A model generated the notes under the pieces. The model was not told the origin of the DNA and did not search any database. It was given only the letters and a program-made list of their open reading frames with translations. Shown in pieces: positions 27,389 to 34,704 of a stretch of 64,000 nt of DNA (positions are counted from its first letter, which is position 1; every line of letters starts with the position of its first letter). This DNA comes from Austwickia sp. TVS 96-490-7B (GTDB lineage: Bacteria > Actinomycetota > Actinomycetes > Actinomycetales > Dermatophilaceae), in contig NZ_JAHPZL010000004.1 in assembly GCF_019331795.1 (NCBI RefSeq), positions 301,870-365,869 on the forward strand, in the 5' to 3' direction. A program made the position numbers and the translations under genes.

Positions 27389-27426
27389 CCTGACGACGCA
27401 GGTCGACGTACCTGCGTTCGGTCAGG
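27389..27426. promoter_or_regulatory. Inverted repeat in the divergent symporter promoter region
   Basis: CGCAGGT (27397-27403) pairs with ACCTGCG (27410-27416), and outer CCTGA/TCAGG arms at 27389-27393 and 27422-27426 extend it. It lies 64 bp upstream of the symporter start and could be an operator or leader hairpin. The rest of the 342-bp gap shows nothing recognisable except a GAAGGAGAAC ribosome site for the next gene. Confidence 0.4.
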
Positions 27427-27667
27427 TTCCAGATGTTGGCCACGAAACGTGAACTTACGCCCCTCGCCGGGTATTCCCCAAAGAGCCCACGCACCCCTAC
27501 TCGGGTGCTGCCTGCCGCGACAGGACACCCCACCCCGGGTCTCACCGCACCGATCCCCGTCCGAGACGATGGTCTCGCCGGTCGCAAAGATCCCGGCACG
27601 GCGTCCTTGCCACCACCGGTGGGGACCTTACTGAATCGTTCATGGACACCCAGCGAAGGAGAACGCC

Positions 27668-28042
27668 ATGTCATTCCTCGAAGAATTCAGCAAAGTCGCC
27701 CAAAAAGCCCTGCAAGAAGCCGAGGTCGTCACCGCCAAGGCACGTCAGGCAGCAGGGGCGGCCGCCGACGCCCATCGCGACAAAATTGACGATTACATCG
27801 GCAAAGCTGGAACGTTCATCGACGAGAAGACCGAAGGGAAGTATCACCAGCAGGTCATTAAAGCGCAGGACGTGGCAGGGAAGGGAGTCGACATCGTGGC
27901 CCAGCAGAAGTCCGCGACCATCCCGGACCGACCCGCAGCGCAGCCCAAAGATGACAGCGCCGACACCCCGCAGACCCCCCGTGACGCAGCGCCGAAAGCA
28001 CCAGCTGAACCCGACCGGGAAGACGGATCTCCTACTGCCTGA
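27668..28042 (+). CDS. Rv0909/MT0933-type small antitoxin-like protein
   Basis: A 124-residue hydrophilic protein. The core KIDDYIGKAGTFIDEKTEGKYHQQVIKAQDVAGKGVD (residues 37-73) matches the short actinobacterial family annotated as antitoxin (pattern D-K-x-x-x-x-x-K-A-G-x-x-x-D-E-K-T-x-G-K-Y). It is preceded by an Ala/Lys/Glu-rich amphipathic helix and followed by a Pro/Asp-rich disordered tail. No toxin-like gene is adjacent, so the antitoxin label is only a family name here. Confidence 0.7.
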   Translation: MSFLEEFSKVAQKALQEAEVVTAKARQAAGAAADAHRDKIDDYIGKAGTFIDEKTEGKYHQQVIKAQDVAGKGVDIVAQQKSATIPDRPAAQPKDDSADTPQTPRDAAPKAPAEPDREDGSPTA

Positions 28043-28058
28043 AGGGGCCTCACGTCAC

Positions 28059-28138
28059 GGCAGGATCGGCATCAGGGCCGCCCGCGACACGCCGACGACA
28101 CACTGATCCGCCAAAAGATCCTGATCGCCGATCCTGCC
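28059..28138. terminator. Long bulged hairpin downstream of the Rv0909-type gene
   Basis: GGCAGGATCGGC (28059-28070) plus ATCAGG (28071-28076) pair with CCTGAT (28120-28125) and GCCGATCCTGCC (28127-28138), leaving one bulged C. The 18-bp stem with a loop of about 43 nt is unusually long. It starts 16 bases after the stop and may be a terminator or an inverted-repeat element. The remaining bases up to 28390 show only a possible promoter region. Confidence 0.6.
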
Positions 28139-28390
28139 ACACCCGTTAACAGACGCCACAGATGAAAAACTCCCGCTCGCAGCTCCGAAGCCACTCTTCC
28201 GGTCTCTGCCTTGACGCACAAGGAAGCCCGTCATCTTGTCTCATTCCGCAGGTGATGTATCGGACGACTGTCCTATTAGCCCGTATCATGACGGGGCGAT
28301 AGCCGGTCATCGCGGTCGGTGGGGATCCCCAGTCCCGCGCGATCCGAACCGGACCCACGACGACTGCGGGATGCTGCTGAGGTGATGCAG

Positions 28391-31327
28391 ATGGCGGGGA
28401 TGCGACCCGACCGGGGAGAATCCGCCGATGCGGGCGCTCCCGACCAGCCCATGACACGACGAGCCCGGCGCCACAACGCCGCGGAGTCAGAACCGCTCAC
28501 CAGAGCTGAGCGGATGCGCCGAGAACGCATGGCCATGACCGAATCGTCCGGGGACCTCGGCGCCACCGAATCCTCATGGCCGGCTCAGGGGACGTCGTAC
28601 GACTCCGGCATCTCCGGGTATGGATCGAGTTCTCCTTCCTACGGGTCGAGCAGCAGCTCTCCATACAGCTCCGGATCGCTCCCCACCAGCGGGTCCCCGT
28701 ACGGCACCAGCACGTCCGACCCCACTTCGGCTGCATATCCGAGCGGCAGCAACCCGAGCAGCCCCTACAGCAGCCCCACACCCAGCACGCCGTACACACC
28801 CAGCTCCTATACCAGCCCCGCCACCACCTACCCCAGCAGCGGCAGCACTGGGAGCACCACTGACACTGGGAGCACCACGGGCACAGGCAGCTCCTCGTAC
28901 ACCTCTGGGTCTACCTACGGCGCTGGCAGCGCGGATAAGAGTAGCGGCACCGGACTCAGCAGCAGCCCGAGTAGCCCCTACAGCAGCCCCACACCCAGCA
29001 CGCCGTACACACCCAGCTCCTACAACAGCCCCGCCACCACCTACCCCAGCAGCGGCAGCACTGGCAGTACCACTGACACTGGGAGCACCACGGGCACTGG
29101 CAGTAGTGGCAGTTCGTCGTACAGCTCCGGATCACTGCCCACCAGCGGATCCCCGTACGGCGCGAGCACACCCAGCACCACCCCCTCGGCGTACACCCCC
29201 AGCAGCCCCTACACCAGCCCCAGCTACAGCAGCGGAAGCTCCTCCAGTGGCATCGGCACCTCCCCCTACTCCACGGGAAGCAGTTCCCCGTCAACACCCG
29301 CCACCACAAGCAGCCCCAGCTCCCCGCTGCCCGGCGTCGGCGGTGCGGGAAGCAGCTCACCGTACAGCTCCGGACCACTGCCCACCAGCGGATCCCCGTA
29401 CGGCGCGAGCACACCCAGCACCACCCCCTCGGCGTACACCCCCAGCAGTCCCTACACCAGCCCCAGCTACAGCAGCGGAAGCTCCTCCAGCGGCATCGGC
29501 ACCTCCCCCTACTCCACGGGAAGCAGTTCCCCGTCAACACCCGCCACCACAAGCAGCCCCAGCTCCCCGCTGCCCGGCGTCGGCGGCGCGGGAAGCAGCT
29601 CCCCGTACGGCGGATACAGCCCTACACCGTCACGGAGTACGGCCGGGACCTTACCTGGAGTAGCAGGAACCCCGAGCGCCTCAACTCCGCCCGGAGGCTT
29701 CACCGCCACCCCCACTACCGGCGGGTTGCACTCCCAGGCGTTGGATCCCGGCCCGGCGGTCCCCTATAACTTGCCCACGAACACGATGCCGAAACTGAGG
29801 CGGACGTCGACAAACGCCCTGCCCACTATCGATGTCTCCCGACCAGCTGAACTCCCAGTGATCAGCGCGCCTCGTACGACGGGATTACCGGTAATCACGG
29901 TTCCCGGGGCGCCCCCGCTGCCCGTCATCGGCGCCCAGCCCACAGTGGAGATGCCAGTAGTGTCGCTACCCGCTTTTGACAAGGCGCATGGCGATCTGGA
30001 TGCCCGTTCTTCCATGAACGCCCCCGTCGAAGGCAGGTCTGGGCGTCGCCGTACGGACGACGACGCGGACGAACCATTGCGGGGCCGGTCCGAACGGTCC
30101 CGTAGTCGCCGACGGTCTGCTTTGGATCTGGATGTCGAAAACGATGAGCCAGTGGGTCGCCGGAGCAGCCGAGACCGTGACGCTAGCCGGGATCTGGAGG
30201 AGTTCGACGAGGCAGACGAGGTTGACACCACGCGCGACGGTCGCATTGCGCCATGGCATTTAGGGCTAGCTGCGCTTTTCCTGGTCTTGCCGTGGATCAT
30301 GCACGACGCGCTGTCACCAGCGGAGCAGCAAAGCTTGAAAGCTGCTCAACTCCCAGGCTTCCCCATCCGCAAGATTTCCATCACCACTGACGGCATCCTG
30401 GGCACCTACCACCTATTGCTGCATCCGCTGGTGTCGATGGTGCCGCCGATGATCGGGGCACGAGCCCTGTCAGTCCTGGGTTTTGCGGTCACCGTGAGTT
30501 TGGCCTGCCGGATCGGCAGACTCGTTGACGGGGCCAGAGGATTGGTGGTGGCCGGCGTGGTCACCATGATGAATCCGCTGCTGATTGGCGCAGCCGTGCA
30601 GGTCAAGCCATATACCTTAGCGACTGCGGTGGCCACGGCAGCCGTGCTGCGGGTGTTGCACATCGCCTTGGACCGTAAACCGGTCTCACAGTTGTGGTGG
30701 GTGACCTGGCTAGGGGCGCTAGCAGGCTATTTGCATTTCTTTGCCTTTTTGGCCCCGGTCGCAGCGGGGATGGGCATGGTGGTCCGACGACGGTCGATAC
30801 GTCGACTACGGCATTCGTCGGGAATGTGGCCAGCGTTGACGGCTTTCTGCCTGATGATGCCGGTGGGTTTGATCGCTTTAGTGCAGATCCAGCAGACCTC
30901 CGATTCGGCGCCGTTCTCGCCGATATCAGCGGTGGAAATGCTCGCAGCCGCTCTGGTCCGAGCGCCCGGGTTGAACTCGCCGCTGGGCCACGGGATTGTC
31001 TTGCTGGTCTTGTCCGCTTTCGGGCTGGGATGCCTGGTGATGATGGCGTGGTCTGCGCGCCGGTTGCGCCGCCCTGAAGAGTCCGCGGTCTTGACGATTG
31101 CAGTGTCCTGGCTGGTGCTGCCAAGCCTAGGTATCGTGGCCGCTTCAGTGCTGGTGCCGATGCTGGTGCCGGGGTATGTGACGGCGTCAGTCCCGGCGGT
31201 GGGTTTGTTAGCGGCGCTGTCGTACCGGTCGGCGCGCACCACTGGCATTGGGACCGGGCGCACTGTGGTCCTGGCCTACTTGATAGTGATGACTGTGGTG
31301 AGCTTGGCGTCGCTGGTGATCTGGTAG
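28391..31327 (+). CDS. Large Ser/Pro/Thr-rich protein with C-terminal multi-pass membrane domain (GT-C-like)
   Basis: About 978 residues from ATG 28391, chosen for its GAGGTG site (a GTG at 28319 lacks one). After a basic N-terminus, residues about 60-440 are low-complexity Ser/Pro/Thr/Gly/Tyr built of tandem duplications. A Pro-rich stretch with repeated L-P-V-I follows (about 470-550), then a charged linker. From about residue 630 there are roughly nine membrane helices, opening IAPWHLGLAALFLVLPWIMHDALS. The topology and QVKPYTLATAVATA, near the start of a cytoplasm-membrane repeat, resemble GT-C glycosyltransferases of the GT39/PMT type. No catalytic residue is assigned, so the enzyme call is tentative. 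Confidence 0.6.
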   Translation: MAGMRPDRGESADAGAPDQPMTRRARRHNAAESEPLTRAERMRRERMAMTESSGDLGATESSWPAQGTSYDSGISGYGSSSPSYGSSSSSPYSSGSLPTSGSPYGTSTSDPTSAAYPSGSNPSSPYSSPTPSTPYTPSSYTSPATTYPSSGSTGSTTDTGSTTGTGSSSYTSGSTYGAGSADKSSGTGLSSSPSSPYSSPTPSTPYTPSSYNSPATTYPSSGSTGSTTDTGSTTGTGSSGSSSYSSGSLPTSGSPYGASTPSTTPSAYTPSSPYTSPSYSSGSSSSGIGTSPYSTGSSSPSTPATTSSPSSPLPGVGGAGSSSPYSSGPLPTSGSPYGASTPSTTPSAYTPSSPYTSPSYSSGSSSSGIGTSPYSTGSSSPSTPATTSSPSSPLPGVGGAGSSSPYGGYSPTPSRSTAGTLPGVAGTPSASTPPGGFTATPTTGGLHSQALDPGPAVPYNLPTNTMPKLRRTSTNALPTIDVSRPAELPVISAPRTTGLPVITVPGAPPLPVIGAQPTVEMPVVSLPAFDKAHGDLDARSSMNAPVEGRSGRRRTDDDADEPLRGRSERSRSRRRSALDLDVENDEPVGRRSSRDRDASRDLEEFDEADEVDTTRDGRIAPWHLGLAALFLVLPWIMHDALSPAEQQSLKAAQLPGFPIRKISITTDGILGTYHLLLHPLVSMVPPMIGARALSVLGFAVTVSLACRIGRLVDGARGLVVAGVVTMMNPLLIGAAVQVKPYTLATAVATAAVLRVLHIALDRKPVSQLWWVTWLGALAGYLHFFAFLAPVAAGMGMVVRRRSIRRLRHSSGMWPALTAFCLMMPVGLIALVQIQQTSDSAPFSPISAVEMLAAALVRAPGLNSPLGHGIVLLVLSAFGLGCLVMMAWSARRLRRPEESAVLTIAVSWLVLPSLGIVAASVLVPMLVPGYVTASVPAVGLLAALSYRSARTTGIGTGRTVVLAYLIVMTVVSLASLVIW
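28760..29606 (+). repeat. In-frame tandem repeats inside the Ser/Pro-rich gene
   Basis: A block of about 130 bp at 28760 recurs at 28973 (offset 213 bp, 71 codons). A 243-bp unit (81 codons) at about 29121-29363 is repeated nearly unchanged at 29364-29606. Both offsets are multiples of three, so the frame is kept. The low divergence shows recent duplication. Confidence 0.85.
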
Positions 31328-31341
31328 TTATCGACATCACC

Positions 31342-31376
31342 AGGAGGGGGCGCCCCGCGCAGGGACGCCCCCTCCT
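31342..31376 (+). terminator. Terminator of the Ser/Pro-rich gene
   Basis: AGGAGGGGGCG (31342-31352) and CGCCCCCTCCT (31366-31376) form a perfect 11-bp stem 15 bases after the stop codon. A related hairpin is found at 42426-42455. Confidence 0.75.
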
Positions 31377-31465
31377 CGCATACCCAGACCTCGTTCGTTC
31401 AGGCTGAGTAGGGCAGGATCAAGAGCTGACGTCTGCTAGCACCACCTGCCACCACCACACCGCCG

Positions 31466-32212
31466 TCACCGACGTCCAGCCCTGTGACAGCCCCTCGTCA
31501 CGTCTCTCGTGGCGGAGAAGGCGCGACCGCTCCGGGTGCAGTCGTCAAGACCAAGGTCGGCGATATTCCATTCGTAGGCCCGGATGACCGCCTGGACACG
31601 GTCACGGACGCCGAGTTTGGCAATCAGCCGAGCGAGGTGGGATTTCACCGTTGCTTCGGTGAGAAACAGGTTTTCCGCAATCTCTTTGTTGCTCATACCC
31701 CGAGTGAGGAGCTTGATGACGTCCATCTCCCGTTCGGTGATGAACCGAGCTGCGGGAGGAGGTGTGGGCCGCGTCTCCTCCCGAATCGCGCTGACTACAT
31801 GGCGGACGACTTCAGGTGACAGGGTCTGCTCACCAGCGACGGCACGACGGATAGCCGCAATGATTTCTTCCGGCCGCGTGTCCTTGACCAGGTATCCCGA
31901 GGCCCCAGCACGCAGCGCAGCGACGACATAACGGTCAGTGGCGAAGGACGACAAGGTGAGGAGGCAGACGTCGGGGTGCGACTCGTGGATACGTTTCGTA
32001 GCCTCCACACCGTCCATGTACGGCATGTGCATGTCCATAAGGACCACATCTGGCTTCACTTCGGCGACGAGTTTGGTGGCGCCCAGGCCGTCTGAAGCGG
32101 TACCTACCACTGCTAGGTCTTGGGCGGACTCCACGAAGAGTCGAAGCGCTTCAACGACGAGCGAATCATCGTCCACGATGACGACACGGGTCAGAGTGTC
32201 AGAGGTAGGCAC
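31466..32212 (-). CDS. NarL/LuxR-family response regulator (intact copy)
   Basis: A 248-residue regulator. The receiver has VIVDDDS and phosphoacceptor Asp60 in VLMDMHMP, with the lysine in GYLVKDTRPEE. The LuxR-type helix-turn-helix is ITEREMDVIKLLTRGMSNKEIAENLFLTEATVKSHLARLIAKLGVRDR. It is divergent from the kinase at 32564 and belongs with it. A truncated paralogue lies at 40761. The last 24 residues after GLDD (Arg/Ser-rich) are absent from that paralogue. It probably controls the lanthipeptide locus. Confidence 0.92.
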   Translation of the reverse strand: MPTSDTLTRVVIVDDDSLVVEALRLFVESAQDLAVVGTASDGLGATKLVAEVKPDVVLMDMHMPYMDGVEATKRIHESHPDVCLLTLSSFATDRYVVAALRAGASGYLVKDTRPEEIIAAIRRAVAGEQTLSPEVVRHVVSAIREETRPTPPPAARFITEREMDVIKLLTRGMSNKEIAENLFLTEATVKSHLARLIAKLGVRDRVQAVIRAYEWNIADLGLDDCTRSGRAFSATRDVTRGCHRAGRR

Positions 32213-32342
32213 ACAGGGAATGTAACGTACCTCTCACAAGCGTGACAGCAACTTCGCATAATGGGTACAACAGCCAAATTGGACATGTGGCAAGCTGGAG
32301 ACTGCCTCCCAAGCGTCTCGATCTCCATCTTGAAGGACTTGC

Positions 32343-32567
32343 ATGCACACCACGCGCCGAGCCCTCACTGTCAGCGCCTTTCCCAGCATGGGTCTCATCT
32401 CGTTCGGGGCGGCCCCCATGCACACTACTTCGCTCCTGGCGGCACCGACGGAGCACCCATTGACAGGGATCGAGGCCTCACACCAGGGCATCAACAGAGG
32501 ATTAATGGCGCCACTTAATATCAAACTTTCCGCGGCTACTCCTCACATCCATCAGATCTCTCGTTGA
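32343..32567 (+). CDS. Small secreted-type peptide ORF coupled to the sensor kinase gene
   Basis: A 74-residue frame with AAGGA seven bases before its ATG. Its TGA overlaps the TTG start of the kinase gene (TTGA), so it looks translationally coupled. The N-terminus is signal-like: MHTTRRALTVSAF, a hydrophobic run to GAAP, then AAPTEHP. The rest has no cysteine, so it is not a lanthipeptide precursor of the usual kind. It could be an exported signal sensed by the kinase. Alternatives are a non-coding frame or a leader peptide. No family is recognised. Confidence 0.4.
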   Translation: MHTTRRALTVSAFPSMGLISFGAAPMHTTSLLAAPTEHPLTGIEASHQGINRGLMAPLNIKLSAATPHIHQISR

Positions 32568-33745
32568 CAACGATGGCAAAAACCCTGACCATGAACCGAC
32601 TCAATCCTATTGACGCTGCTTGGACTCTCCGAGTATTCCTCCTTGGGGGGGTGCTCTTGTCCTTCATCAGTGGGGCTGACGGTAGCATCGGCGATATCTG
32701 CTATAGCGCCACCACCCACGCCATCCCTGCAGTGGCAGTGTTCCGTGCGGATATCGCGAGCCTTTTGTTTATACCCCTTTTAATTATTAGCGCACCCCTC
32801 GACACAGCATTTGCGATTCTCTTGCCGCTGCTGATCCTCATGGCATTGGTCGCCAACACCCAGCCTCTCCGACGAGTCGCAGGCCTCGCCACTGCCGCTG
32901 TCGCATGGTTGGCAGTGGAGTTAGGTTTTGGGCAGCTTGATTTTTCCGCCAACATCACCCCACTGTTTCTTATCTCGGTGGGAATTACACTCCAAGGCGT
33001 CCTCCTCCGTTTATCCATCCTGCAACGGCGGAAACAACAACACGAACTCGCAGAAGCGATGAAGCGCGCCGAGGCTGCCAGCGCTGGGGAACGACGACGC
33101 CTCGCCGGCGAATTACACGACATCGTCGCGCACGATCTCACCGTACTCACGATGCTCTCCACCATGGGACAGACTCTCGACGACACAGAGAAGATCAAAG
33201 ATCATCTCAGCCGAATGGAATTAACGTCTCGGTCTGCCCTCGCAGATCTTCGGCGGCTGCTCGGTGCACTCGAACGCACGGAGGTACCTCCGGTCAGCCT
33301 AGGAACTTCCACCACCCGGCCCGACATCCGCGCCGTAGTGGACTCTGGCATCGAGGAACTCACCCGCCTCAATTTTCCCACGTCACTCACATGCAGGGGA
33401 GAGCTAGATTCCATTCCACGTTCAGTCCAACACGCACTGCGGCGCAGCATTAACGAAATGTTCGCTAACGTCACGAAGTACGCAGAGCCAGGTAGCCCTG
33501 TCGACATTGTCCTCGTCCTCACAACGGATGGAGTCACCCTGCGGATCACCAATGTCCCATCACCGATAGATCGCCGCACTGATTCCGGAGGAATGGGACT
33601 AGGCCTCAGCCACCTCCAAGAACAGGCAGAGTCGTTCAATGGCTCATTCCAGGCTGGCCTTGAGGGGCATCGATGGATATCCGAACTCTATATTCCGTTG
33701 CAACCCAACGAGACGGATGACGGCCGTCAGTCAAGTCCCCGGTAG
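32564..33745 (+). CDS. Sensor histidine kinase, NarL-partner type (intact copy)
   Basis: 393 residues from TTG 32564 (ATG codons at 32573 and 32591 are alternatives). The N-terminal 140 residues hold about four or five membrane helices. The HisKA_3 motif ERRRLAGELHDIVAHDLTVL places the phospho-histidine at 185. The HATPase domain has RRSINEMFANVTKYAEPGSP as N-box and SGGMGLGLSHLQEQAES as G-box. It pairs with the divergent response regulator at 31466. The same arrangement, damaged, recurs at 40761-42074. Confidence 0.88.
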   Translation: MTTMAKTLTMNRLNPIDAAWTLRVFLLGGVLLSFISGADGSIGDICYSATTHAIPAVAVFRADIASLLFIPLLIISAPLDTAFAILLPLLILMALVANTQPLRRVAGLATAAVAWLAVELGFGQLDFSANITPLFLISVGITLQGVLLRLSILQRRKQQHELAEAMKRAEAASAGERRRLAGELHDIVAHDLTVLTMLSTMGQTLDDTEKIKDHLSRMELTSRSALADLRRLLGALERTEVPPVSLGTSTTRPDIRAVVDSGIEELTRLNFPTSLTCRGELDSIPRSVQHALRRSINEMFANVTKYAEPGSPVDIVLVLTTDGVTLRITNVPSPIDRRTDSGGMGLGLSHLQEQAESFNGSFQAGLEGHRWISELYIPLQPNETDDGRQSSPR

Positions 33746-33797
33746 TCGGGTAACGGAGAATATCGATCTCACGTCCTGACTGATCATCTCGACGAGT

Positions 33798-33896
33798 TGG
33801 AATCGGGTCCTCGCCGAACGCGACATCGTGACCTGGATCCAGAGCTGGAACCCCAATCCGGAACCGTTCGTATGGACCAAAATCGCCGACGCTACG
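33798..33896 (+). pseudogene. IS630-family transposase fragment (C-terminal part)
   Basis: The frame containing 33807-33809 reads RVLAERDIVTWIQSWNP then NPEPFVWTKIADATL. This matches the C-terminal end of IS630-type DDE transposases, whose usual form is D-I-x-x-W-I-x-x-W-N-x-N-P-x-P-F-x-W-T-K-T-A-D-x-I-L. The rest of the element is gone. It abuts the truncated transporter gene, so an insertion or deletion at this IS probably removed the transporter's 5' part. Confidence 0.7.
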
Positions 33897-33903
33897 CTCG
33901 TAC

Positions 33904-34704
33904 TCCCGCTACCTCGAAAAGCTCGAGGACATCCTCGGCACCGAGGTCGAGTCGACCAGCGGGTCGCGCACCGAGTTGGACAGCGGTGAGATACGACTCA
34001 AGAACCTGTCCTTCAGCTACGCCGGTGAGCCGCGTGCCGTGCTGGACGACATCAACATGTCCATCGGCTCGGGTGACCTCGTCGCCGTCGTGGGCCAATC
34101 TGCTTCCGGCAAGAGCACCCTTGGCAAGGTCATCTGTGGCCTGTACGAGGCTGGTCGGGAGGCGGTCGAGATCGGTGGGCATCCCCTCGGCGACTACGAC
34201 CGTGACGCCCTGCGCCGCCAGATTGGTTACGTGCCACAGGACGTCACGCTGCACAACGGGACGATCCTCGAGAACCTCGCTATGGGCAGCGACCTCGACG
34301 AGGCCGAGATCGAACGTCGCTGCCGCCGGCTCGACTTCCTCGACTTCATCGAGCGCCTCCCCATGGGGTACCGCACGATGGTGGCCAATCTCGGAGCCAA
34401 CTTCTCCGGGAGCCAGCGTCAGCGTCTCGCGATCGCCAGGGTGCTCCTGCGGTCTCCTCAGATCATCGTCTTCGGCGAGGCGACCAGCGCTCTCGATCAG
34501 CTCAACGAGCAGCGCGTCAATCGTGTCCTGCGCAGCCTGGGTTGTACGCGGATCATCATCGCCCACCGCCTTGAGACGGTGCGCGGCGCCGACACCATCT
34601 ACGTCATCGAAGACGGATGCGTCGTGGAGCAAGGCACTCACAACGGTCTTCTCGAGTCCAATGGGGTGTATTCGCTCCTCTACCGCCAGGGAGTCCCCGC
34701 ATGA
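33904..34704 (+). pseudogene. Truncated lanthipeptide ABC transporter (LanT-type), ATPase domain only
   Basis: From YSRYLEKLEDILGTEVE onward the frame matches the linker and nucleotide-binding domain of class II LanT exporters, which normally carry a C39 peptidase and six membrane helices before it. Those about 450 residues are missing behind the IS630 fragment. Walker A (GQSASGKST) is intact and the signature reads FSGSQRQR. The Walker B aspartate is replaced: IIVFGEATSALD has GGC at 34474-34476 where GAC is expected. The remaining frame could start at TTG 33976. Its end overlaps the lanM start (ATGA). It is unlikely to export anything. Confidence 0.8.

Noticed and set aside
27668-28318. Toxin-antitoxin module with the Rv0909-type gene
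   Set aside because: No toxin-like frame lies on either side; the downstream gap holds a hairpin and no supported gene.
32234-32524. Leftward frame with several cysteines as a lanthipeptide precursor
   Set aside because: The cysteines are spread along the whole frame, there is no leader with a Gly-Gly-type cleavage site, and it opposes a better supported small ORF.
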